Shown here: positions 44,868-52,229 of the stretch, piece after piece
Layout of the letters: every line of letters begins with the position of its first letter
Numbering within the stretch: position 1 is the stretch's first letter
Assembly (NCBI GenBank): GCA_937944885.1
Contig: CALFBB010000025.1
Span: 1 to 64,000, forward strand
Origin: an uncultured cyanobacterium
GTDB taxonomy: Bacteria; Cyanobacteriota; Cyanobacteriia; Thermostichales; Thermostichaceae
Direction: 5' to 3'
Length of the DNA: 64,000 bases
Program-made: the position numbers and the translations under genes
Notes under the pieces: generated by a model
Told to the model about the DNA's origin: nothing
Databases searched by the model: none
What the model saw: only the letters and a program-made list of their open reading frames with translations

Positions 44868-45530
44868 ATGAATGTTGCCCTCAGCGATGTCAGTTACCAG
44901 CTCTGGTCGATCCCGGTGACGGATGTGCCTGTGCGGCCGGAAAAGCTCACTGACCTAGAGCTGGTGCTGCTCTGTCAGCAGGGATCCCAGCCTCACCGCG
45001 AAGCCTTTGCTGAGCTGATGCGTCGTTATCAAGCCCATGTGGATAAGGTGCTCTACCATTTGGCTCCCGACTGGCATGAGCGGCACGATCTGGCTCAGGA
45101 AGTTTGGATCCGTGCCTACCGTCATCTGAAACGGCTACAGGAGCCGGTCAAGTTTCGCAGTTGGCTGGGTCGGATTGCCACCAATCTTTTTTACGACGAG
45201 TTGCGTAAACGCAAGCGGCGGCAGCAGCCTCTTTCGCTGGATGCCCCGCTCCAGCTGCGGGATACAGAGCTGGAGTGGGAACTGCCCAGTGACAGCCCCA
45301 GCCCCCACGACCACCTTGCTACCTGCGAGTTTTACGAGCAGCTGCATCAGGCCGTTCGCGACCTGCCGCCTGCCTTTCGGCAGACAATTCTGCTGCGGGA
45401 GGTGCAGGGCATGGCCTATGAAGAGATTGCCGAGATTACCGGCGTGTCTCTGGGAACGGTGAAATCTCGCATTGCCCGAGCCCGTGCCCGTCTGCAGTCT
45501 ATTCTGAAACCCTACCTCGATGGTGAATGA
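44868..45530 (+). CDS. sigG: ECF sigma factor, SigG-like
   Basis: A 220-residue group-4 sigma factor. Region 2: EAFAELMRRYQAHVDKVLYH, DLAQEVWIRAYRHLKRLQE, VKFRSWLGRIATNLFYDELR. Region 4: RDLPPAFRQTILLREVQGMA, YEEIAEITGVSLGTVKSRIA. The long N-terminal tail and overall pattern match cyanobacterial SigG. The start ATG 44868 is preferred; the frame runs open to 44712 without family resemblance. Its stop overlaps the next start (ATGA), coupling it to an anti-sigma gene. The symbol is by resemblance only. Confidence 0.88.
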   Translation: MNVALSDVSYQLWSIPVTDVPVRPEKLTDLELVLLCQQGSQPHREAFAELMRRYQAHVDKVLYHLAPDWHERHDLAQEVWIRAYRHLKRLQEPVKFRSWLGRIATNLFYDELRKRKRRQQPLSLDAPLQLRDTELEWELPSDSPSPHDHLATCEFYEQLHQAVRDLPPAFRQTILLREVQGMAYEEIAEITGVSLGTVKSRIARARARLQSILKPYLDGE

Positions 45531-46108
45531 GCATGTTTCGCGGTAACCCTAACCCTGAACGAGGGGATCCCTGCAATCATCCATGGCAAGAGTTGCCGCA
45601 GGTGGAGGAGCGCTTTGAGCAGTTAAGCGCCTACCTGGATGGGGAACTATCGCCTGAGGAGGCACAACAGGTGGAAGATTGGCTAGCCTCCGATGTCCAG
45701 GCTCGACAGCTATACAGCCAGCTGGCTTCTTTACAGGCGGGCCTAGCCAATCTAGAACCCCCAACCCTGAGCAATGCCCAGACAGAGCTGCTGATTAGCC
45801 GCGTGTTTGATGAGCTGGATCAAGCACCCATGGTGGATCTAGGCTGGGGATCCCGGCAGTGGCAGGGGCGCAATCTCTGGCGGCAGGTGACAGCAGCTGT
45901 GGTGGCCTTGGCCGGTGCAGGCTGGCTGGGCTGGCGCTGGTCTCATCCGCAGCCATTGGTATCGCTGGAGAACCCGCCGGTGCGTGTGGCCATTGTGCCG
46001 GCTTCTGCCCGGGTTGCTCAACGCTACTTATTTGAGCCGGGGCAGAAGCAAGATGCCTACTCCATCTTGTTTGAGTCAGTCCCCCATGATGGGTCTGGGG
46101 TGCATTGA
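45527..46108 (+). CDS. Anti-sigma factor with single membrane helix
   Basis: A 193-residue protein. The N-terminal helical domain (FEQLSAYLDGELSPEEAQQV, DWLASDVQARQLYSQLASL) is the RseA/ZAS-like sigma-binding fold. The HxxxCxxC zinc ligands are absent, as in the zinc-less subtype. One membrane helix follows (VTAAVVALAGAGWLGWRW, about 120-138), with a short periplasmic tail. It is translationally coupled to the sigma gene and to the next gene, and probably inhibits the SigG-like factor until a membrane signal arrives. A second ATG lies two codons in. Confidence 0.85.
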   Translation: MSMFRGNPNPERGDPCNHPWQELPQVEERFEQLSAYLDGELSPEEAQQVEDWLASDVQARQLYSQLASLQAGLANLEPPTLSNAQTELLISRVFDELDQAPMVDLGWGSRQWQGRNLWRQVTAAVVALAGAGWLGWRWSHPQPLVSLENPPVRVAIVPASARVAQRYLFEPGQKQDAYSILFESVPHDGSGVH

Positions 46109-46110
46109 GC

Positions 46111-46803
46111 ATGACTGAGAAGCGGGGTGTGGGAAAAGCAGCGGGTTGGGCCCTAGGAATCTGTTTCTGGCTGTATGGCCTGGGATCCGCATCGGTGCAG
46201 GCCCAGGTCAGCCCCCGTCCCATCTTAAATGGCAGTTACTTCCTAGAGCAGCCTGGTCAAACCAACTCCTCCCCCTACCCTGCATCAGAACCGGAACCAG
46301 GACAGACACCCCCCCCTTTACCGGGGCGCCTACCCCGTCTCACCACACCGAGTCTTACCACACCGACGGCCCGCCCCCAAACCCCTGCTCCAGAACGGTG
46401 GCGACCGGTGCTCCCCAGTTCAGAAGCAGAAGGGTTTCCCTTTTCCCGCTTTCCTCTGCTTAAAAAGTTGGATCCCCCTTCTCCCAGCTTGGCCGACTTG
46501 GGTATCGATCTGGAGCGCTTGGCCCTGCTGCCAGATCCTGAGTTGGCAGAAGAGATGGATAACGAATTTAGCCGGCAACTGGCCCGTCTCAATGGTCAGA
46601 TTGCTGATAAGCAGGAGCGTCTCTTGCGCCTTTTGCAAGACTGGGGAGCCAGTGAAACTGAAATTCGTCAGATGCAAATTCAACTGAGTGCACTGCGTAC
46701 CGAACGGGATCGGTTGGCTCTGGAACATCTGCTCCTGTTGCGCCAACTGCAAGAGAACTTTGCCCTTCCCTTACCCAGTCGCTCTGCTGCTGGCTCCCCG
46801 TAG
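46111..46803 (+). CDS. Exported coiled-coil protein in the SigG operon
   Basis: A 230-residue protein with a signal peptide (WALGICFWLYGLGSASVQAQ, cleavage after AQA likely). A Pro/Thr-rich spacer follows (residues about 60-120), then a C-terminal helical coiled coil (LARLNGQIADKQERLLRLLQ, MQIQLSALRTERDRLALEHL). The layout (short exported helical protein co-transcribed with ECF sigma and anti-sigma) recalls CpxP/Spy/heavy-metal-sensor proteins that feed signals to the anti-sigma factor. Sequence identity to them is not evident, so this is inference. ATG 46111 is two bases after the previous stop. Confidence 0.72.
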   Translation: MTEKRGVGKAAGWALGICFWLYGLGSASVQAQVSPRPILNGSYFLEQPGQTNSSPYPASEPEPGQTPPPLPGRLPRLTTPSLTTPTARPQTPAPERWRPVLPSSEAEGFPFSRFPLLKKLDPPSPSLADLGIDLERLALLPDPELAEEMDNEFSRQLARLNGQIADKQERLLRLLQDWGASETEIRQMQIQLSALRTERDRLALEHLLLLRQLQENFALPLPSRSAAGSP

Positions 46804-46868
46804 CGCCGGGTTATGCTGGAACTGTGGGCAAAAAGTCATCAACCATCCGAAGAGAACGGAGCTGAGCA

Positions 46869-47180
46869 ATGAGCAAGGTGCCCAGCAACCCAGAGATCGA
46901 GCAATTGGCGGCAGCGATTGGTGCGGAAGTGTACATGGATGTGGCCCGCTGGCACCTTTACCTGCGGGATGCCCATTTGCACACCCTCTTGGCAGAAAAG
47001 TTGGCTCCGCAAGTGATGGCCGGCAAGGTGGATGAGACAGCCGTAACTCAGGTCTTGCAGGAGATCCCGGTCAAGCTAGGGGGTGGACGCAAAGAATTGC
47101 CTCTATCGGATCTGCTGCCGATGCAGAGCTTACTGAATCTGCTGGATGTGCTAGAAGACTTTAGTCGTCAATGGGCCTAG
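46869..47180 (+). CDS. DUF3181 family cyanobacterial protein
   Basis: A 103-residue soluble protein (IEQLAAAIGAEVYMDVARWH, LYLRDAHLHTLLAEKLAPQV, VKLGGGRKELPLSDLLPMQS). The pattern VYMDV-KWHLYL-DAHLHT matches DUF3181, a cyanobacteria-specific family of unknown function. The start ATG 46869 has GGAG at good distance. It lies 65 bases after the coiled-coil gene and 13 bases before the SLH lipoprotein gene, so it is probably in the same operon. Confidence 0.8.
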   Translation: MSKVPSNPEIEQLAAAIGAEVYMDVARWHLYLRDAHLHTLLAEKLAPQVMAGKVDETAVTQVLQEIPVKLGGGRKELPLSDLLPMQSLLNLLDVLEDFSRQWA

Positions 47181-47193
47181 TTGGGGAGGAACC

Positions 47194-48378
47194 GTGTCGC
47201 ATCATCAACTCAAGTCTCATCCCACTCGAGTGACGGACTACCTGAAGCTGAGTGGATTGGCCTTGCTGCTTTTTTGGGTGTCGGCCTGTCAAGGAACCGA
47301 GTGGGGGGAGCAGCTGGGGCGGGTGGTGCAGCCTATTGGTTTACCGGCTACTTCCACAGACACTTCCACAGACACTTCTTCTCCAGAAGCTCCTGACGTG
47401 CCGGCTACTCCTCAAGCACTCCCTTCACCGGGCTCCCCTCTAACTTCCGTCCCCCTACCTGCTGCTTTCCCCCTTGCTCCCTCCTCACCGCTGCCCGGTC
47501 AGGGGGCTAGCCGCTTTGTGGATTTGGAGGCAGGATCCCTGGTAGCCCGCTCTGTCGGTGCATTGGATCAACTGGGGGTATTTGCCGACCTGACTGACAG
47601 GGAGTTTCAGCCGCAGCGCAGCATCCGTCGCGGTGAGTTTGCCCGTTGGTTGGTGCTGGCCAACAATGCCATTCACGCCGATGAACCCAGCCGGCAAATC
47701 CGCCTGGGATCCCCCTTGGAGCGACCGATCTTTTTGGATGTCCCGGAGGAGGATCCTAACTTCCCCTACATTCAAGCTTTAGGAGCTGCCGGCTTAATTG
47801 AGGGGGATAGCAACCGTGAGTTTCGCCCCCAGAGCCTGCTGTCGCGGGCCGAGTTGATCCGCATGAAGGTACCCTTGGATCTTCCCCCCGGCCAGATGAA
47901 AGGATCCCGACAGGAATTGGAGGAAAGCTGGGGCTTTACGGATGGATCCCAGATCCCACCGGAAGCCATTGCCCCCCTGGTGGCGGATCGCCGTCTAGAG
48001 AACGCCTCAACAGTGTTGCGCACCTTTGGTCCGATTCGCACCTTTAAGCCCTTTGAGCCGGTCAGCCGGGGAGAAGCCGCCATTGCCCTGTCGGTCTTTG
48101 GGGAACGAACCGCCCAAGAAGCCAGACCCCAGACCCCGGCCTCACCCTTACCAGATCCCAGCCCAGAACCAGAATCACCAGAATCACCAGAACCTGAACC
48201 CTCTCCCTCTCCAGCAGAGCCACCACAAGAGCCACCACAAGAGCCACCACAGAGCATTTCCCCTGAACCTGCCCCCAGCCCGGATCCCCCCTCTCCTGAG
48301 GCCCGAGACGCATCAGGCCCGCGTTCCCCAGAGGCAGCTGCAGGAGAAATCATCACCCCCAGCGACTCCCAACCCTAG
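47194..48378 (+). CDS. SLH-domain lipoprotein with Pro/Glu-rich tail
   Basis: A 394-residue exported lipoprotein: a signal peptide ends in the lipobox-like LLLFWVSACQG. After a Thr/Ser/Pro spacer come SLH-type segments (DLEAGSLVARSVGALDQLGV, REFQPQRSIRRGEFARWL, YIQALGAAGLIEGDSNREF, RPQSLLSRAELIRMKV, TFKPFEPVSRGEAAIALSVF), which bind secondary cell-wall polymers or peptidoglycan. The C-terminus is a low-complexity Glu-Pro tail with EPPQ repeats. The GTG start at 47194 is preceded by GGAGG. It is the last gene of the sigma operon, consistent with an envelope regulon. Confidence 0.85.
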   Translation: MSHHQLKSHPTRVTDYLKLSGLALLLFWVSACQGTEWGEQLGRVVQPIGLPATSTDTSTDTSSPEAPDVPATPQALPSPGSPLTSVPLPAAFPLAPSSPLPGQGASRFVDLEAGSLVARSVGALDQLGVFADLTDREFQPQRSIRRGEFARWLVLANNAIHADEPSRQIRLGSPLERPIFLDVPEEDPNFPYIQALGAAGLIEGDSNREFRPQSLLSRAELIRMKVPLDLPPGQMKGSRQELEESWGFTDGSQIPPEAIAPLVADRRLENASTVLRTFGPIRTFKPFEPVSRGEAAIALSVFGERTAQEARPQTPASPLPDPSPEPESPESPEPEPSPSPAEPPQEPPQEPPQSISPEPAPSPDPPSPEARDASGPRSPEAAAGEIITPSDSQP

Positions 48379-48487
48379 GGAGATGGCGAGTACTGACAGT
48401 TGAATGCGCCTCTGGATGCTCCTCCACCTGCGGCTGAGTCGGAAGCAACCTCAGCTGGCATCCCGCTGAGCGCCCCTGCACTCTTTC

Positions 48488-48838
48488 CTAGTGCAAGGCC
48501 ATCCTCAGCAACCCCTGTTGCCCCAGCAAAACCTCCCGCAGCAAAGTAACCAAACCTACCCAAACCACAGGAGCCATATCCACACCGCCTAGAGGGGGGA
48601 TCAGCTTGCGGGTGGGCTGCAACAAAAACTCCGTTGCCCCGATCACCCCAGAGTAAGGCAGCCGGGAGGTATCCAGTTGAGGGTACCAAGATAAAAAAAT
48701 GCGCAGCACAAACAGCACCGTATAGATAGCCAGCAACGGGCTAAGAACCCAAGTGGTGAAGATCGGCAGCATAGATTGACCAATAAGTTGCCTAGAAAAC
48801 AGGTTTGTAGATTGTTGCTCTTGACCATTGTTCACCAT
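48488..48838 (-). CDS. YggT/Ycf19 family membrane protein
   Basis: A 116-residue protein with two membrane helices. YggT signatures seen are LLAIYTVLFVLRIFLSWYPQ, SGVIGATEFLLQPTRKLIPP, and GGVDMAPVVWVGLVTLLREV. The family (Ycf19, CcmB3/CCB3-like) is linked to cytochrome b6 heme attachment or thylakoid organisation in photosynthetic organisms. The ATG at 48838 is the likely start; ATG 48772 would give a shorter protein. It is convergent with the SLH gene and divergent from pilG. Confidence 0.85.
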   Translation of the reverse strand: MVNNGQEQQSTNLFSRQLIGQSMLPIFTTWVLSPLLAIYTVLFVLRIFLSWYPQLDTSRLPYSGVIGATEFLLQPTRKLIPPLGGVDMAPVVWVGLVTLLREVLLGQQGLLRMALH

Positions 48839-48964
48839 TCTGACAGCCGACCGGGATACAGCAACAGCCCCCTGCTCAAGAGAATCTACAATGCCTGCGG
48901 AGACGGTCTGACAGGGGTTGGGGTGACCCAACCAAGTTAAGGGTCTGTGAAACAGGAATCTCCG

Positions 48965-48981
48965 ACCCTACCCGTTAGGGT
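48965..48981. promoter_or_regulatory. Perfect inverted repeat between yggT and pilG
   Basis: ACCCTA-CCCGT-TAGGGT is a perfect 6-bp inverted repeat with a 5-base centre in the divergent control region. It could be an operator or a short RNA hairpin. No T-run follows, so a terminator is unlikely. Confidence 0.35.
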
Positions 48982-49213
48982 TGGGGGGAGAGCGTCAAAA
49001 GTTGACCTAGAGGATCTGATGAGCATCCGCAGAAGGGGTGCTCCTTAGGGGATCCCTCCAATCTCAAGACAGTTTCTCCTGCTCAAGCAGCGCCTGAACG
49101 CTTTTGCCAAAAGATATTTGAGCAAAGGGTTGACATCTGCCCAAGTTTGGGATGGCATCGGGGAGACTGGCGGCATAATAGTTGTATCTCGCTGGACTTT
49201 AGGCAGGGATCCC

Positions 49214-50356
49214 ATGCAGGGGAAACTACAAGAAATTGATATCCGCAGTATCCTTCAGTTAATTGAGTTGGGCCAGCGCACAGGGGAGCTCTTTGTAGAA
49301 GCCAGCCCCTCTGCCTATTGGTTTGTTTTTTTCCTCAACGGGCGAATTATCTATGCTTCCGAAACCGAGGGGAACATTACCCGTTTAAGGGACTACCTAC
49401 ACCGGTTCAAGGTAGAGGATGCCCTTGACCAAATTCAAATCCCCCACAAGGCCGCCGTTAACGCTCCTGAGTACAACCGCCTCTGGGCTTTGCTGGAAAA
49501 CCACAAGCTCAACCCCAACCAAGGGAAACAAATCCTCCTGGGCATGGTACGGGAAGTTCTCTTCGATCTACTTAGCCTCCACTATGGCTCTTTCATTTTC
49601 GAAGCCGGATCCCCTCTGGCGCCGCAACTGACCACCTTTCCTGTCACCCCTCTGCTCACCGAGATCATGACGCAGGTGCAGGAATGGAAAAAGTTACACC
49701 CCTACATCCAGGCCCCCAACCAGGCCCCTACCATCCTCAACCCCCTTCCCCTCCAGCAAAGCCTGCCTGCCCCTGTTTTCAAAGCACTAAGTGAATGGTC
49801 GAACGGCAAAACCAGCATCCGCCAGATGGGACGCTACCTAGGCCGAGATACCCTCACCGTGGCGAAGGCCATCTATCCCTATGTTCAGCAGGGCGCCATT
49901 CAACTGTCTGAACCCCTATTGTTGGTTGAGCCAAAGCTTAGCCGGCCCTCTAGCCTAAGTGGCAAACCCAGCCACATCCTCTGCATCGACGATGCCATGA
50001 CCATCCAGAAAACCGTGGAGTTCATTTTGCAAAACGAAGGCTACCAAGTCACCACCATTGGCAATCCCCTCAAAGCCCTAGGACAGGTGTTTCTTCTCAA
50101 CCCCGACATGATCCTCTGCGATGTAGCCATGCCCAAACTGGATGGATATGAGCTGTGTGCCATGTTGCGTAAATCCAACCAATTTCGTGAAACCCCCATG
50201 GTTATGCTGACCGGTAAAGATGGCTTCACCGATCGCATCAAAGCCCGTATGGCTGGCGCCAATGAGTTTCTCAACAAACCCTTCACGGAGAAGGAATTGC
50301 TGACCATTGTCGAGTCCTATGTCGGTCCTCCCCCGAAAGGTGGCAGCAAAACCTAG
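49214..50356 (+). CDS. pilG: PatA/PilG-type response regulator (DUF4388-REC)
   Basis: First gene of the chemosensory operon, 380 residues. The N-terminal PATAN/DUF4388 domain reads MQGKLQEIDIRSILQLIELG, RTGELFVEASPSAYWFVFFL. The C-terminal receiver (about 255-375) has CIDDAMTIQKTVEF, acceptor Asp in LCDVAMPKLDGYEL, Thr in MVMLTGKDGFTDR, and Lys in FLNKPFTEKEL. In cyanobacteria this class links CheA phosphorylation to the type IV pilus for phototaxis. ATG 49214 gives the family start; the open frame from TTG 49118 adds 32 unrelated residues. Confidence 0.9.
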   Translation: MQGKLQEIDIRSILQLIELGQRTGELFVEASPSAYWFVFFLNGRIIYASETEGNITRLRDYLHRFKVEDALDQIQIPHKAAVNAPEYNRLWALLENHKLNPNQGKQILLGMVREVLFDLLSLHYGSFIFEAGSPLAPQLTTFPVTPLLTEIMTQVQEWKKLHPYIQAPNQAPTILNPLPLQQSLPAPVFKALSEWSNGKTSIRQMGRYLGRDTLTVAKAIYPYVQQGAIQLSEPLLLVEPKLSRPSSLSGKPSHILCIDDAMTIQKTVEFILQNEGYQVTTIGNPLKALGQVFLLNPDMILCDVAMPKLDGYELCAMLRKSNQFRETPMVMLTGKDGFTDRIKARMAGANEFLNKPFTEKELLTIVESYVGPPPKGGSKT

Positions 50357-50526
50357 GTGTTGGGTAGCTCAATCTTGCCAATGCTGGACAGAAAGAGAAC
50401 TCCTCGAAACAATGGGGGTAGCACAGCCAACCTAGAGTTGGGGAGCTAGGGTGAAGTCCAAGAACCCATCTTAGCCCCTGCGGCAGTTATTGGGGGTGCA
50501 AGAAAAACAATAGGAGCAAGGCAACA

Positions 50527-50904
50527 ATGACCAAAGTGCTGGTAGTGGATGACAACCGTACTTACCTGGAGACCATTTCCAGTTTACTTTCCGAGAATGG
50601 TTTGGAAGTCTTAACTGCCATGGACGGCGTAGAAGCCATGGATGTTATCCGGCAGCAGAGGCCTGATCTGGTGGTGCTAGACATTGTCATGCCCCGCATG
50701 AATGGCTACGAGGTCTGCCGAGAAGTGAAGGGGGATGACAGTACCAAGCACATTCGCATTGTTGTCTGCTCTACCAAAGATCAAGCCTTTGATATCGAGT
50801 GGGCCAAGCGCAATCAGGCGGACGCCTATGTTACCAAACCCTTCAAGCCTCAGGAGTTGTTGGCCACCATCAAAAATCAGTTGCGGGAGATCCAGCAGAA
50901 ATGA
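50527..50904 (+). CDS. pilH: CheY-like receiver protein PilH (first copy)
   Basis: A 125-residue stand-alone receiver: VLVVDDNRTYLETISSLL, acceptor Asp in LVVLDIVMPRMNGYEVCREV, Ser in VVCSTKDQAFDIE, and Lys in YVTKPFKPQELL. It acts as a mobile phosphate carrier or sink for the PilL kinase. The ATG is preceded by AGGAG. Its stop overlaps the start of a second, similar receiver gene (ATGA). The receiver core sequence around the phospho-site is nearly identical at the DNA level to the next gene, indicating a tandem duplication. Confidence 0.92.
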   Translation: MTKVLVVDDNRTYLETISSLLSENGLEVLTAMDGVEAMDVIRQQRPDLVVLDIVMPRMNGYEVCREVKGDDSTKHIRIVVCSTKDQAFDIEWAKRNQADAYVTKPFKPQELLATIKNQLREIQQK

Positions 50905-51266
50905 GTCGTATTTTGGTTGTAGAAGATAGCCAATCTCAGCGGGAGATGATCAGCAACTTGCTGAAGCAGAGCGGCTTAGAGGTGATCGTTGTCGCAGATG
51001 GCCTGGAAGCTCTAGAAGCCGTGCAGAGCAACAAGCCGGATTTGATCGTGCTGGATATTGTCATGCCCCGCATGAATGGCTACGAGGTCTGCCGCCGCCT
51101 CAAGGCTGATCCCCTGACCCAGAAGACACCGATTGTCATGTGTTCCTCGAAGGGAGAAGAGTTTGATCGCTACTGGGGGATGCGACAGGGGGCTGATGCT
51201 TATATCGCCAAACCCTTTCAGCCCCAAGAATTAGTGGGTACGATCAAGCAATTATTGAGAGGTTAA
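50901..51266 (+). CDS. CheY-like receiver protein PilH (second, tandem copy)
   Basis: A 121-residue receiver: ILVVEDSQSQREMISNLLKQ, acceptor Asp in LIVLDIVMPRMNGYEVCRRL, Ser/Lys in VMCSSKGEEFDRYW, and YIAKPFQPQELV. The start ATG 50901 overlaps the preceding stop. It shares with the first copy about 35 nearly identical bases around the Asp, while its N-terminus and helix 4-5 face differ, so the two could address different partners. I recall only one pilH in the Synechocystis operon. Confidence 0.9.
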   Translation: MSRILVVEDSQSQREMISNLLKQSGLEVIVVADGLEALEAVQSNKPDLIVLDIVMPRMNGYEVCRRLKADPLTQKTPIVMCSSKGEEFDRYWGMRQGADAYIAKPFQPQELVGTIKQLLRG

Positions 51267-51332
51267 ATTGAGGGGTTAGGACCTGCCCGTTACTGATTCT
51301 TCGCGGTGAGAGCTAAAAGGCACACTATGCTC

Positions 51333-51351
51333 TACGGAGAAGGGTAGAAGC
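51333..51351 (+). repeat. Minor dispersed repeat, copy upstream of pilI
   Basis: TACGGAGAAGGGTAGAAGC matches 31304-31325 apart from a 3-base gap. It lies in the 124-base gap between the second receiver gene and pilI. Confidence 0.5.
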
Positions 51352-51390
51352 GGGCCGCTGATACGCATCAAACCACTACGCGGGGGCGTC

Positions 51391-51909
51391 ATGCTGGGGG
51401 ATCTGGATTTACTCATGGGGGATGAGACCCAAGAACTTCAGGAAATGGAGGCCCCAGAAGGGGAGCTGTTTCTAAAGTTCAAGGTGATGACTGGAGAGCA
51501 ATTTGCCCTGCCGGCGGTTGCGGTGGTGGAGGTGATGAGTATTGGGCCTGAGAAGATCACGCCCATGCCCAATGTGGCGCCTGTTTTGCTGGGTACTCTG
51601 AATTTGCGGGGTGAAATCATTTGGGTTGCTGATCTGGGGCAGTTTCTGGGAATCAGTCCACCCTTGAATCTCGATCGCACTGAGCTGCCGGTGATAGCGG
51701 TGATGGATCAACAAGATTTGCTCATGGGTCTTGCTGTGGATTTAATTGTAGGCATGGAGTGGCTGAAGACCGAATTGGTGCGGCCTGTGCTTAAAGCTCC
51801 GGAATCTATGGCTCCCTTTTTGCGGGGGGAATGGACGGCAGTCGAAACAGGGACAACCTTGCCATTGCTGGATCAGTCAGCCATCCTGAGATCTAATCGT
51901 TGGGGTTGA
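51391..51909 (+). CDS. pilI: CheW-like coupling protein PilI
   Basis: A 172-residue CheW-fold protein that couples the PilJ receptor to the PilL kinase. Typical features are FLKFKVMTGEQFALPAVAVV, EVMSIGPEKITPMPNVAPVL, LGTLNLRGEIIWVADLGQFL, and VDLIVGMEWL. An acidic N-terminal extension of about 25 residues precedes the domain. ATG start at 51391. The next long gene is 320 bases away; a small open frame with a strong ribosome binding site fills part of that gap. Confidence 0.9.
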   Translation: MLGDLDLLMGDETQELQEMEAPEGELFLKFKVMTGEQFALPAVAVVEVMSIGPEKITPMPNVAPVLLGTLNLRGEIIWVADLGQFLGISPPLNLDRTELPVIAVMDQQDLLMGLAVDLIVGMEWLKTELVRPVLKAPESMAPFLRGEWTAVETGTTLPLLDQSAILRSNRWG

Positions 51910-51987
51910 TAAAGTCTTAGCGGGAAGAGGATGTACAGTTCCTAACAGTGATCTGAATCCAATTCGTTTTGGATGGAGGAGATTGAG

Positions 51988-52131
51988 ATGACCTTTTGGG
52001 AATCCTTTAGGGATACTTACTCGGTTGTTCAGGTTACTTTCTCCTATAGCTCCCCAGCAAGTGTTGAAGAGGTGGCAAAAAGCCAATGGCTTTTTTGCAC
52101 AGTAGAGGTTACAGAACACTCGGGGAGATAA
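51988..52131 (+). CDS. Possible small protein between pilI and pilJ
   Basis: A 47-codon open frame starts at ATG 51988, six bases after a near-perfect Shine-Dalgarno GGAGGAG (51975-51981). A second in-frame ATG at 51973 would add five residues but lies before that site. The peptide begins MTFWESFRDTYSVVQVTFSY and ends VEVTEHSGR: soluble, with mixed beta-type pattern and one Cys. I know no homologue. It is co-oriented within the pil operon. The strong ribosome binding site is the only evidence; it could instead be a leader peptide for pilJ. Confidence 0.4.
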   Translation: MTFWESFRDTYSVVQVTFSYSSPASVEEVAKSQWLFCTVEVTEHSGR

Positions 52132-52229
52132 CTTGTAAAGACTACCAGAGGACAGGAGTGTTGAGGAAAGTTCCGTTGAATCCGTTTTAGGGCGCAAACA
52201 GAGGTAACGCAGCAGTGAAGGGAGGATCC

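Noticed and set aside
49131-49179. TTGACA ... CATAAT as a pilG promoter
   Set aside because: The boxes are more than 30 bases apart, far from the 16-18 expected.
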